NCBI RefSeq assembly: GCF_014131695.1
Contig: NZ_CP036346.1
Location: 682,001-746,000, forward strand
DNA: 64,000 bases
Source: Thomasclavelia ramosa DSM 1402
Lineage (GTDB): Bacteria > Bacillota_I > Bacilli_A > Erysipelotrichales > Coprobacillaceae
Direction of reading: 5' to 3'
Position numbers and translations under genes: made by a program. Positions 1 to 8,790 of the stretch are shown here, piece after piece. The notes under the pieces were generated by a model. That model did not search any database. It worked only from the letters and a program-made list of their open reading frames with translations, and was not told where the DNA came from. Each line of letters starts with the position of its first letter. Position 1 is the stretch's first letter.

Positions 1-1169
1 GAAGCAATCCGATTGAAAAAATCTTATCTTATCGTATGTTAGGCTTTAATGTAAATTTAGAGGCACTGTTTTTTGGGATACTAGTAATAGCAATTATTAT
101 TTTATGGCCTAAAAAATGGGGAAATATATTTCCGGCTTCATTAGCTGGAATTATTATTGCTTTGATTATTAATTTAGTATTTAAATTTAATGTAGCAGAG
201 GTCGGGAGTATTCCATCTACATTATTGCCTAAAGCTCGTTTGTCATTGAATAGTTTAAATTTAACAGCAATAACAAATCTAATTATTCCTGCATTTAGTA
301 TTGCTATGTTAGGAATGATTGAATCACTTTTATGCGGTGCTAGTGCTGGAAAAATGAAAAATGAAAAGTTAAATGCTGATCAAGAACTTTTTGCACAAGG
401 GATTGGTAATATGGTTATTCCTTTTTTTGGAGGTGTTCCTGCTACAGCTGCTATTGCTAGAACGAGTGTTGCGATTAAAGCTGGCGGTCAAACGCGTTTA
501 GTTAGTATTTTTCATGCAGCGGCTTTACTAATTTCAATGTTTGTTTTAGGTCCATTTATGTCAAGAATTCCTTTATCAGCTTTAGCCGGTGTGTTAATTA
601 TGACCGCCTGGAAAATGAATGAATGGCATGAAATTAAACAATTTTTTTCGAAACGAATAAAAACAAGTATGACACAATTCTTAGTAACAATGTTAGCGAC
701 CGTTGTATTTGACTTGACAGTTGCAATTGTAATTGGAGTGTTTATATCTATGATTTTATTTGTAATCAATAATTCTGATTTAGATATTGAAACAAGTGAT
801 ATTGAACCACAACGACTTGATAAGGAGTTAAATTATGATCATCAAAGGACTAAAGTAATTTATATGGCTGGTCCATTGTTTTTTGGAAATCAAGAACAAA
901 TAATTACAAAAGTTAATGAGATTTTAAATGAATGTAATAATATTATTTTTTCAATGCGTGGTGTACCTTCAATCGATGATTCAGGGATCCGGGAGTTTAT
1001 TGATGTAGTAGAATTATGTCGCCAAAATAATATTAATGTTTTATTTGCTGGAGTCCAAAAAAATGTAATGAAACAATTCAAGCGACATCATTTCGTAGAA
1101 TTAGCACAACCAAATAATTTTTGTTGGGATGTTATTAAAGCATTAGATAAAATTGAACAAAAAGGATAA
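1..1169 (+). CDS. SulP family anion transporter, C-terminal part (5' end outside window)
   Basis: The reading frame is open from base 3, before the first internal ATG at 36, so the gene begins upstream of the window. What is visible is the C-terminal half of a SulP/SLC26-type inner-membrane anion permease (sulfate, bicarbonate or similar). Several hydrophobic segments include the family's conserved stretch with PFFGGVPATAAIARTSV. A cytoplasmic STAS domain follows in the last ~110 residues (GPLFFGNQEQI ... SMRGVPSIDDSGIREF). The substrate cannot be told from sequence. A terminator follows immediately. Confidence 0.88.
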   Translation, partial: SNPIEKILSYRMLGFNVNLEALFFGILVIAIIILWPKKWGNIFPASLAGIIIALIINLVFKFNVAEVGSIPSTLLPKARLSLNSLNLTAITNLIIPAFSIAMLGMIESLLCGASAGKMKNEKLNADQELFAQGIGNMVIPFFGGVPATAAIARTSVAIKAGGQTRLVSIFHAAALLISMFVLGPFMSRIPLSALAGVLIMTAWKMNEWHEIKQFFSKRIKTSMTQFLVTMLATVVFDLTVAIVIGVFISMILFVINNSDLDIETSDIEPQRLDKELNYDHQRTKVIYMAGPLFFGNQEQIITKVNEILNECNNIIFSMRGVPSIDDSGIREFIDVVELCRQNNINVLFAGVQKNVMKQFKRHHFVELAQPNNFCWDVIKALDKIEQKG

Positions 1170-1198
1170 AAAAACTTGGATTTAACCAAGTTTTTTTT
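1169..1198. terminator. Bidirectional intrinsic terminator between SulP gene and APH gene
   Basis: A 9-bp stem AAAACTTGG / CCAAGTTTT with loop ATTTAA is followed by a T run on the + strand, with an A run on the other side. It can end the SulP transcript on + and the convergent phosphotransferase gene on -, whose last codons lie inside the stem. Confidence 0.85.
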
Positions 1199-2051
1199 CA
1201 TCTTTAATAATTTCATTGATTGTATATTGAGCATTTTCCGCACGTTCTGCTTCATCGCTATTATATGTGATCAGGGCCTTCCATAAAGCCCAGCCACAAG
1301 CACGATCAATCATCCCTTGATCTAGTTTTTTTAAGAATCGCTGTCGGCTTTCTTCTTCAAAAAAAGTCCAAGCCATTGCATAATCACAAGAAGGATCTCC
1401 AACACCTAAAACACCAAAATCAATTACTGCTGCTAATTTACCATTTTTAACAAGTAAATTGCCAGGGGCTATATCGCCATGAACCCAAACATTTAAATCA
1501 GATACTGATGCATTAAGGGCACGTTGCCAGATTTTCAGTAGCAGCTCAGTTGGTAAAACGGTTTTAAGATTTTCTAAAGCTTCGATTGTTTCATTGTGAT
1601 ATACTGCTAGATAACCACCACGATAATAGTTGTGAAGTCCTGCTTGAGGACCATTGGTTGTATCAATTTTCTGAAATTCTTTTAAGAATTTAGCTAGGTC
1701 ATCAGCAAATTCATTTAAATTATTAATGTTTTGCTTTGTTAAAGTATCACCTTCTATATATTTGTTGATTGACCAAGAAAATGGATATCCACAGCTTGGA
1801 TAACCTTTAGCTATTGGCGAAGAAATTGTCATGGTTAAATGTTTTTGGAGATAAGGTAGCCATGTAAGTTCTTTTTCAACTTGGGCTGCATAGCCTTTAC
1901 CACTAGGCAAACGGACAGTCATCTTTGATCCTAAATGAAATGTTCGATTATCATGTCCGCTTTTAGCGACTGGTTCAATTACTAAATCTTTCCATTGAGG
2001 AAATTGTTCATTAATTAAGTTTTGTACTAGTTTTTTATTAATTTCAATCAT
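1182..2051 (-). CDS. Aminoglycoside phosphotransferase (APH) family protein
   Basis: A 289-residue protein with the APH/choline-kinase fold, predicted to move a phosphate from ATP to a small hydroxylated substrate. The catalytic loop is VHGDIAPGNLL (Brenner H-x-D-x4-N pattern) and the metal-binding DFG is in AVIDFGVLGVGDPSCDYAMAW, both about two thirds along. The ATG at 2051 follows an AAAGGA site that lies inside the last codons of the chloramphenicol acetyltransferase remnant upstream, so the two were probably one transcript. APH-family members act on antibiotics or on unrelated sugars or amino alcohols; resistance is not demonstrated by sequence alone. Confidence 0.85.
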   Translation of the reverse strand: MIEINKKLVQNLINEQFPQWKDLVIEPVAKSGHDNRTFHLGSKMTVRLPSGKGYAAQVEKELTWLPYLQKHLTMTISSPIAKGYPSCGYPFSWSINKYIEGDTLTKQNINNLNEFADDLAKFLKEFQKIDTTNGPQAGLHNYYRGGYLAVYHNETIEALENLKTVLPTELLLKIWQRALNASVSDLNVWVHGDIAPGNLLVKNGKLAAVIDFGVLGVGDPSCDYAMAWTFFEEESRQRFLKKLDQGMIDRACGWALWKALITYNSDEAERAENAQYTINEIIKDEKKLG

Positions 2052-2055
2052 ATCA

Positions 2056-2490
2056 TTATTCCTTTATAAATTTATGTTCATTAATCATAATTTGTAATTC
2101 ATTAATAAAATGAGAAACATGGTAAGCACCACATAATTGATGATGTACTCTAATTGATAGTGATAGAAGAGTTTTATCATTTTGTTTGTAGTATTTACCA
2201 ATTGCGAAAATTGGTAATAAGTAATGTGGCTTATCATTAATTGTTAAAAAAACTCATTGAATGTTACCTAGGGTGGACAGGAAAAGTTAAATGAATTAAC
2301 AGATTCTTGTTTAGGAAATATTTTTTAATTTCACCGTAAGTTTTAAGATTATTTAAGTAATTTGGATAGAAATATTTAAATTTATAATTATATTCACTCC
2401 ATAGGATAGAAAAAGTTTCATCGTCGAAATGAAAAATAGTATAACTTAGATTCATTGTTTTATATGTTCCTAAAATTCCTTGATTTATAT
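2056..2490 (-). pseudogene. Decayed type A chloramphenicol acetyltransferase (CAT)
   Basis: On the minus strand, 2490-2264 encodes a CAT-like middle region (SYTIFH, ETFSILWSEYN, YLNNLKTYGEIKKYF). A different frame, about 2250-2056, encodes the C-terminal region (LLPIFAIGKYYKQNDKTLL, then VHHQLCGAYHVSHFINELQ). The frame is lost at the W/VTF segment and the following T7 run near 2237-2275. The hallmark HHxxCDGxH active-site motif reads HHQLCGAYH: the catalytic His remains, but the conserved Asp-Gly is Gly-Ala. About 85 N-terminal residues are missing or unrecognisable. I judge it non-functional. Its stop codon is 4 bp from the APH start, suggesting a former two-gene unit. Confidence 0.75.
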
Positions 2491-2648
2491 ATAGTTAGTT
2501 TTTCTATTTTAAGAAGGCTGATCTTCGTGTTCTAATCATATTTATTTACCTCGCTTTTCTTATATTCTATCAGATAGTAACCTAGAGTAAAAGTTTTTTC
2601 ACTTTAGTGTGAGTTTAGCAGGGGGCTTTAGGCTATTAAATAAATACA

Positions 2649-2680
2649 AAAAAGTTTGTAGATAACAATCGACAAACTTT
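2649..2680 (-). terminator. Terminator downstream of tRNA-Leu
   Basis: Inverted repeat AAAGTTTGT / ACAAACTTT with a ~12-nt loop, followed on the minus strand by a T run, starting 10 nt after the tRNA 3' end. Confidence 0.75.
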
Positions 2681-2690
2681 AAATTAATTA

Positions 2691-2775
2691 TGGTACAGGA
2701 AATGGGACTTGAACCCACACGAGAAAATCTCACTAGAACCTGAAACTAGCGCGTCTGCCATTCCGCCACTCCTGC
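2691..2775 (-). tRNA. tRNA-Leu(CAG)
   Basis: An 85-nt minus-strand gene with encoded CCA (2691-2693). It has the long variable arm of a class II tRNA, the D-arm start GTGGCGGAATGGCAGA, anticodon loop TTCAGGT (anticodon CAG) and T-arm GGGTTCAAGTCCC. The acceptor pairs GCAGGAG with TTCCTGT, including a G-U at the first pair. The 31:39 position is a U-U mismatch. Confidence 0.95.
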
Positions 2776-2779
2776 ATTA

Positions 2780-3176
2780 TTAATAAGTACAATAATTGTT
2801 GAGAAGATCTTGAGATAATTTGATTGCATGGAGGATAGTTAATATTGAGAAAAAAGAGTAAGCAAAAACATATGTTTTAAAAACAAAAACCATTACTAAA
2901 CCAATGAATCCTTCTACAAGAAATATAATTAAATAAATGTAAGGGAGGCAGGTTATTAAAAATGGTTTGCTAATGGCAATGTTTTTTAACAAACTGAATT
3001 TTTTTTAGTATTAGCAAGACAATATATAATCCATAGCTAGATATTGACCATAAAACTGTTCTAAAGATCAAATCAAAAAGAATTGTTTCTATTTTGAAAA
3101 AAGGATAGCACCAAATATAACCTAGACACATTATAATCAAATAAATACTGCTTAGTATTAATGCCTGTCTTTTCAT
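2780..3176 (-). pseudogene. Small four-helix membrane protein, apparently frameshifted
   Basis: Two minus-strand frames overlap. The first, 3176-2970 (68 codons), has a strong AGGAGG site before its ATG and two hydrophobic helices. The second, 2992-2780 (70 codons), has two more helices but only a TTG start and no ribosome binding site. Moving one base in the A8 run (T8 on +, 2999-3006) joins them into one ~135-residue four-helix protein, reading ...LLILKKFSLLKNIAISKP.... I therefore read this as one gene broken by a homopolymer indel, although two separate small proteins are possible. The family is not recognised. It stops 4 nt before tRNA-Leu. Confidence 0.5.
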
Positions 3177-3349
3177 TGGCTAGTCCTCCTAAAAGCTATA
3201 CATGATTGTGATATTTAATGACAGGTTAATCTAAATTAAAATAATTATTAAAGTCCTTTAATAATATTATTATACATCATTTAATTTGATTTGTTAATTA
3301 GTTAAACATTTTGTTATAATAAAAATAGTGAAAATGGAGGTTAGGTATA

Positions 3350-4789
3350 ATGGCTGTTTTAGACACAGAGATTTTAGTTAATTATTATTTTGAGGAAATT
3401 TGTAAAATTCCCCATGGCTCTTATAATGAAGAAAAGATTGCTGACTTTGTTGAAGCATTCGCGAAAGAAAAAGGTTTTAGATATCATCGGGATCACTTAA
3501 ATAATATTGTTATTTACAAAGAAGCTAGTCAAGGATATGAAAATCATGAAACACTGATGTTGGAAGCACATATGGATATGGTCAATGAAAAGAATAAAGA
3601 TAGTAATCATGATTTTGAACATGATCCATTAGATTTGTATCTTGAAGATGGCTATGTTAGTGCTAATGGGACGACATTAGGAGCAGATGATGGCTATGGA
3701 GTTGCTTATATGTTGGCAATCTTAAGTGATCCTAATGTTAAAAATCCACCTTTAGAGTGTGTTTTTACAGTTGCCGAAGAAGTTGGTCTTGATGGAGCGT
3801 TAGGTTTTGATGCAAGTTTATTAAAGGCGACAAGAATGATTGGGCTAGATAGTGAAAATGAAGGAGAAATTTGCACAACTTCATCAGGAGGCTGTGATGT
3901 AATGATTACTAAGGAATTATATTTTACTAGTAATGAAAATCCAACTTATACATTATTAATAAAAGGATTATCAGGAGGACATTCTGGAGGTGAAATTCAT
4001 CGCGGTAAAGGAAATGCCAATAAATTGGCTGCTCGAGTTATGTATGGTATGATCAAGGCAAATTTAGATATCCAGCTAGTGGATCTAAATGGTGGATTAA
4101 AAAATAATGCGATTCCCCGTGAATGTGCAATTGTTTTTGCTAGTACAAGTGATTTTAAGTTACTTCAGGAAGTGGCAGATGAGTATCAAGATTATTTTAG
4201 TGAAGAATTTGAAATTAGTGATCCTGGTGTTAAAGTTGAGTTATCATTAAATAATGATATTGCACAGCAAACGTTGAGTATAAAAGAATCAAAAGATATT
4301 ATAAAATTAATGATGGCAGCTAAGAGTGGTTTTGTCGAACGTTCATTAGTGATTGAAGATTTGACAACGGTTTCATTAAATATGGGTGTAGTATCAATTA
4401 AAGATAAACAATTAAAAATAGATTATTTACTACGTTCACCAATGAAAAGCGCTGTGATGAACATGGTTGATGAATTAGATATTATTGCAGATGCCTTTGG
4501 TGGCACAATTACTCCAGCAAATTATTATCCTGGTTGGAATTACGACCAACATTCAAAATTACGTGATTTATTTAAAGTATTTTATTTTAAACGTACTGGA
4601 GCAGAAGTAAAAGAAGTAGCTACTCATGGTGGACTAGAAACGGGAATCTTTAAAGGAAAGATGCCAGCGCTAGATATTATTACGATGGGTCCTAATATGG
4701 CAGACATCCACACTCCAGATGAACGTATGGAAGTTGCATCATTTGTAAATTGTTACGAAATATTAAAAGATTTTATTGCGACATTATAA
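3350..4789 (+). CDS. pepD: Cytosolic beta-alanyl-histidine (Xaa-His) dipeptidase, M20 family
   Basis: A 479-residue M20C metallopeptidase expected to hydrolyse Xaa-His and other unspecific dipeptides in the cytosol, feeding peptide-derived amino acids to metabolism. Metal-site motifs are in order and intact: LEAHMDMV (His74, Asp76), LGADDGYG (Asp113/114), VAEEVGLDG (Glu143/144), and the dimerisation-domain segment GGHSGGEIHRGKGNANK. Length is normal for PepD. The ATG at 3350 follows a GGAGG site. It is transcribed alone, with its own terminator right after the stop. Confidence 0.93.
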   Translation: MAVLDTEILVNYYFEEICKIPHGSYNEEKIADFVEAFAKEKGFRYHRDHLNNIVIYKEASQGYENHETLMLEAHMDMVNEKNKDSNHDFEHDPLDLYLEDGYVSANGTTLGADDGYGVAYMLAILSDPNVKNPPLECVFTVAEEVGLDGALGFDASLLKATRMIGLDSENEGEICTTSSGGCDVMITKELYFTSNENPTYTLLIKGLSGGHSGGEIHRGKGNANKLAARVMYGMIKANLDIQLVDLNGGLKNNAIPRECAIVFASTSDFKLLQEVADEYQDYFSEEFEISDPGVKVELSLNNDIAQQTLSIKESKDIIKLMMAAKSGFVERSLVIEDLTTVSLNMGVVSIKDKQLKIDYLLRSPMKSAVMNMVDELDIIADAFGGTITPANYYPGWNYDQHSKLRDLFKVFYFKRTGAEVKEVATHGGLETGIFKGKMPALDIITMGPNMADIHTPDERMEVASFVNCYEILKDFIATL

Positions 4790-4790
4790 A

Positions 4791-4812
4791 CCAAGTGTTA
4801 ACTTGGTTTTTT
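4791..4812 (+). terminator. Terminator of pepD
   Basis: Stem CCAAGT / ACTTGG with a GTTA loop and a T6 run, starting 2 nt after the pepD stop. Confidence 0.88.
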
Positions 4813-4897
4813 CATTCTTTGAAAAGGGATATTGTTGAAAAGTGGCGATAATAGGAATACAATAATATGAGTTATAATAGATAAAAGAGGGAAAATT

Positions 4898-6268
4898 ATG
4901 TTTAAAATGAAAGTTGATTTAACCAAAGATCCAATTTTAAAATCATTGTTGATCTTTGCGTTTCCATTATTTGTGGCTAATGTTTTTCAACAACTTTACA
5001 ATACCATGGATACGATGATCGTAGGAAACTTTTTAGGGGATACATCATTGGCGGCAATTGGAGCATGTGGTGCTATTTATGAATTATTAGTTGGTTTTGC
5101 TTTAGGGGTAGGAAATGGATTAAGTATTGTTACAGCACGAAGTTTTGGTGCTAAAGATGAGAACTTGTTAAAAAAATCAGTTGCGGGATCAATCGTAATA
5201 GGAATCTTGTTAACTATTATTTTAATGCTTTTTTCACAGTTTTGTTTATATCCGCTATTAGAATTATTAAATACACCAGCAAATATAATTAATGAGGCAT
5301 ATGATTATATTTTTATGATTACTATTTTTGTTGGGGTAATGTTTGCTTATAATTTGTGTGCTGGATTATTGCGAGCAATTGGCAATAGTGTAATGCCGCT
5401 TGTTTTTTTACTTATTTCTTCAGTCTTGAATGTAGGATTAGATTTATTATTTATTACTCAATTTAATATGGGAATTCAAGGTGCTGCTATTGCAACTGTT
5501 ATTGCTCAAGGAGTTTCGGCAATTCTTTGTTTTTATTATATTTATAAAAAATGTCCTATTTTGCTTCCTCACAAAGAGCATTTTAAAATTAGCAGGGAAC
5601 TATATCAAGAATTGGCAGGGCAAGGTTTTTCGATGGGATTAATGATGTCGATTGTTTCTACAGGAACTGTTATTTTGCAAACCGCCATCAACAAATTTGG
5701 TTATTTAATTATTGCTGGACATGTTACTGCTCGTAAATTAAATAGTTTTTGTATGATGCCTGCAGCAACATTGGGTCTAGCCCTATCTACTTTTGTTTCA
5801 CAAAATAAAGGGGCAAATCAAGGATTGCGAATTCGACAAGGGGTCCGTTATGCTAATTTAATTGCAGTAGGGTGGAGTGTTATTGCAACAGTTGTATTAT
5901 TCTTTATTGCCCCAACTCTAGTTCAATTATTGTCAGGGTCAAGTAGTGCAGTAGTAATTGATAATGGTTCATTATATTTAATGCTAAATGCTCCATTTTA
6001 TTGTATGTTAGGAATCTTATTGAATCTTAGAAATTCTTTACAGGGATTGGGGCGTAAGATTATTCCTTTAGTTTCAAGCATAATTGAATTTATTGGGAAA
6101 ATAGTATTTGTTTGGCTGTTTATTCCATTGTTAGGATATTTTGGGGTTATTATTTGTGAACCGGTAATTTGGTGTTGTATGTGTTTACAGTTAGCTTATT
6201 CTTTTTATCGGGATCCATACATTAAAGAATATAGAAATATTAAGAAAGAGGCTGTAACGGGTAAATAA
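4898..6268 (+). CDS. MATE family efflux transporter
   Basis: A 456-residue polytopic membrane protein of the MATE/MOP-flippase superfamily, normally an Na+ or H+ antiporter for cationic drugs. It has about 12 hydrophobic segments in two related halves. The N-terminal signature (FPLFVANVFQQLYNTMDTMIVG) and a second-half counterpart around GLMMSIVSTGTVILQ are present. It starts at ATG 4898 after an AAGAGGG site and has a terminator after a 65-bp gap. The drug substrate cannot be inferred. A second, more distant MATE gene lies at 58274. Confidence 0.9.
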   Translation: MFKMKVDLTKDPILKSLLIFAFPLFVANVFQQLYNTMDTMIVGNFLGDTSLAAIGACGAIYELLVGFALGVGNGLSIVTARSFGAKDENLLKKSVAGSIVIGILLTIILMLFSQFCLYPLLELLNTPANIINEAYDYIFMITIFVGVMFAYNLCAGLLRAIGNSVMPLVFLLISSVLNVGLDLLFITQFNMGIQGAAIATVIAQGVSAILCFYYIYKKCPILLPHKEHFKISRELYQELAGQGFSMGLMMSIVSTGTVILQTAINKFGYLIIAGHVTARKLNSFCMMPAATLGLALSTFVSQNKGANQGLRIRQGVRYANLIAVGWSVIATVVLFFIAPTLVQLLSGSSSAVVIDNGSLYLMLNAPFYCMLGILLNLRNSLQGLGRKIIPLVSSIIEFIGKIVFVWLFIPLLGYFGVIICEPVIWCCMCLQLAYSFYRDPYIKEYRNIKKEAVTGK

Positions 6269-6332
6269 TTATGTTGTGGTTTTGTCTTGTGCAAAAAGCA
6301 CTCTATGATGAACGCTTTTTCAGACTTTTGAC

Positions 6333-6367
6333 AAAGTGATACTCCAAAACGAGTATCGCTTTTTTTA
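6333..6367 (+). terminator. Terminator of the MATE gene
   Basis: Stem AAAGTGATACTC / GAGTATCGCTTT (one mismatch) around loop CAAAAC, followed by T7. Confidence 0.85.
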
Positions 6368-6423
6368 TATTGACTAACTTATAGAAAAATAGCGTTTTTG
6401 GATTACATACAGTGTTGTTCCCC

Positions 6424-6866
6424 TATCTTGCTATTATTTTTAGAATGTGATACGCAAAAATCATTAGTCCTTGATGCTGATTCTCCTTAAGACCTTTTTA
6501 CTCTTGTATATCTCAAATTGTGATGTTTTTTGCAATTCTATGGATTTAATTTGTATTTCCTATATCCTAACTTATTTGTAGCGCTGTATTCTAAAATCTT
6601 TATGTTGGGACATACATATTCATATTTTTTAATGTAGCTTTTTTTGTGATTGATCTTTTATATGGTGCATACATCTTTTGTTTGTTTTCTAATATCGTCT
6701 TACAAATTGTCAGTGTGATATATTCTGGATTTAAACATATATTTTTTGTCCTATCTTTATATTCTTCATTTAGTAACGCATACGTTGGAAAAACGATACA
6801 CTGTTATGCACGTTGCCTGTGACGCAATAGTTTAATCCAACCAATCTGTTTTTATCACAAAATGTT
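6424..6866 (-). pseudogene. IS1182-family transposase remnant (subtype A)
   Basis: On the minus strand, several frames carry consecutive pieces of an IS1182-type DDE transposase: FCDKNRLVGLNYCVTGNVHNSVSFF, then pieces reading EEYKDRTKNIC and ENKQKMYAPYKR, then KYEYVCPNIKILEYSATNK and GYRKYKLNP, and finally RYTRVK-KENQHQGLMIFAYHILK. Frames change repeatedly, stops intervene, about 70 residues before the C-terminus are deleted, and the N-terminal third is absent. It is a dead fossil. No terminal inverted repeats could be placed. Confidence 0.7.
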
Positions 6867-6890
6867 TGATGGGAATATACTATTCATATA

Positions 6891-7155
6891 GATATGCCGG
6901 GAAACCGTAACAGCTGTTTCAAAATAGATCTTGATGTAACATTTATGCATATAAAATACGATTACTATAAGCATACAAATGTATTTAAATCTGAATATAA
7001 TATCCAATTTGGGATAAGTGATGGAATTATAAGAATTATATATATCAGCGTAACGGTAATGATTTAAAAACATATATACCATCGATGAAAAATATGAAGC
7101 AATCTATGGAAAGCTTCCTAAAAGAACACCAGCAGGTGTAAAATTAGAGATATAA
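6891..7155 (+). pseudogene. IS1182-family transposase remnant (subtype B), opposite orientation
   Basis: On the plus strand, 6891 onward reads DMPGNRNSCFKIDLDVTFMH, then KSEYNIQFGISDGII. It then passes through two frame changes (YQRNGNDLKTYIP; then IDEKYEAIYGKLPKRTPAG) to a stop at 7155. This matches the region of IS1182-type transposases around the first catalytic Asp (pattern K-D-x-DAT-x-M ... GYN-Q ... NDL-TLIP). It starts 24 bp from the subtype A remnant and points the other way, so two different copies decayed next to each other. Confidence 0.6.
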
Positions 7156-7582
7156 ATTTTTTCAAAAATAAGGTAATTCTTTTAAAATGCGTCAAAAAAC
7201 AGTAAATTAATGAGGAAAAGACAGAGTAAAAAGGCTAAAATTTTATCATTTATTTTAATTTACAAAAAAAGAACTGTAATACTCTAAAATAGCTAAAAAA
7301 CTACACAATCATTACAGCCACTTTTTATCATATGTTTTTTTATAAAAAAATAACAATTCAATGCAATTAATTTTAGATAATTCCTTTGAATTAAAATGTT
7401 GTCATCTTAATTTGATGGTATTGGTAAAATTATTTTCTTTATATATATTTCTTAATTCTATTTTGATAATTTTGTTTTGAATATCAAACAAAATCTTATT
7501 ATATAAATTTACAACTTATTGAATATTAGTATAATTAAAGTATAAAGACATTTTCGTTGCACTGCTATTGCAAGGAGGTATG
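7156..7582. other. AT-rich gap, no gene seen
   Basis: About 430 bp of very AT-rich sequence after the transposase fossils. I see no coding signal with a ribosome binding site. The last part (TATAATTAAAG-like sequence near 7530-7545) may hold the promoter of the following small gene. Confidence 0.5.
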
Positions 7583-7876
7583 ATGTTTATGAATGATACC
7601 ATAAAAACAATTAATCACAAGATACAAGAAATGTCTTTTGAAGATTTAAGATTGATTTGCACAAAACATAGTATTGATATTTCAGATGGAAATCTCAATG
7701 CAATTTTGTCACTCATAAAAAATAATCCATCAACTATTATGTTTGCTGACTATCATCCAATTATCTATATTCAGATTTTGAATAAATTAGATGATAATAT
7801 TTTAAATATATTCAAGCCTCTAATAGAGAAGGATTATTTAATGCATGATATCAAAAAGTTGTGTAAAATCAATTAA
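7583..7876 (+). CDS. Small DUF2624-like cytosolic protein
   Basis: About 97 residues, soluble and helical. The pattern MSFEDLRLICTKHSIDIS...NLNAILSLIKNN followed by a helical tail resembles the short Bacillota DUF2624 family (helix, ‘L-x-A-K-x-Y-x-I-x-L’, helix), whose function is unknown. The strong GGAGG at 7574-7578 excludes the upstream TTG frame start. ATG 7583 (spacing 4) and ATG 7589 (spacing 10) are both possible. It is an isolated gene in the decayed island. The family call is by resemblance only. Confidence 0.6.
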   Translation: MFMNDTIKTINHKIQEMSFEDLRLICTKHSIDISDGNLNAILSLIKNNPSTIMFADYHPIIYIQILNKLDDNILNIFKPLIEKDYLMHDIKKLCKIN

Positions 7877-8790
7877 GGATTTATCATTTTGACGAAGAAT
7901 GTCTTTAGGTATGATAATAAATGATATATAATTTAATGCATATGACAATTTTAAAAATGTTGCAGTTTGACATTGTTTGAAATCATCAGATTCAGACTAA
8001 TTTGACTATCATCGATATGGAATACTAAGATAGAACTGAATAGTATAAAATAGTAGTTATCATTCCATATATTATATTAATCTAGCTTACAGATAAAGAA
8101 AAAATATTATGATTGTTATATCTGCTGCAAAAGCATCTTTAAAATTTGCTAACATTTTTATAATATAAAATTTCTCTTTAGATAAACAAAACTAAAGAGA
8201 TTTTTTGTTTTAATATTCTAAAAGCAGTAAATAAATACATATTTTGATAGAATACAATTGGCGGTAATATAATGTATGCAGCTGATTATTTATTAAAAAA
8301 GGATTGTAGCAATATGAGTTTTGTAGGCATACATAATACAAAAAAACAATATAGAGGATTGTATAGGATTAATACTTACTGCAAATATAAGCTATATTGA
8401 GTTCTTTTCTTTAATGCATAAAGCTATTAAAAAGAATATTACTGAGTATAATGATGGAATATATAATTTTATTGTTGATTTAATAGATGAAAATAATGAT
8501 TATTTTGTACAAAAAGTTCAAATAGATGCTAAGGATGATGCTCCGAGATTTTCAAATAAAGATTAGCTAATAGAAAATGGGACTAAAATTCTAAAACAGA
8601 AGATATTGAAATTAGTTGGGCTGTTTGGACTTGATGTAAAATATAATCTAGTTGAGCTCTCGATAAACACTCTAAACTTCTATCCAAAAACACAATATAT
8701 GAATAATTGCTAGTATAAAAGAACATGGAGCGCAGCTTCATCAAAACTAACTACATTTAAAATCATAAGAGCTCCTTTTTGATATAGCTG
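7877..8790. other. Decayed region with unrecognised coding remnants
   Basis: No intact gene. Plus-strand pieces that look like eroded coding sequence occur at about 8270-8395 (reads ...YLLKKDCSNMSFVGIHNTKK... to a stop) and 8358-8566 (ISYIEFFSLMHKAIKK, YNDGIYNFIVDLIDEN, VQIDAKDDAPRF, stop). I do not recognise the family. A separate hairpin (8172-8206) looks like a terminator. The stretch before 8172 shows nothing I can support. Confidence 0.45.
8172..8206 (+). terminator. Intrinsic terminator-like hairpin
   Basis: Stem TCTCTTTAG / CTAAAGAGA around a ~10-nt A-rich loop, followed by a T6 run. It may belong to the DUF2624-like gene ~300 bp upstream or to a lost gene. Confidence 0.6.

Noticed and set aside
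6855-7082. 75-codon minus-strand frame
   Set aside because: It is antisense to a plus-strand IS1182 transposase fossil and partly adjoins the other fossil; no start signal.
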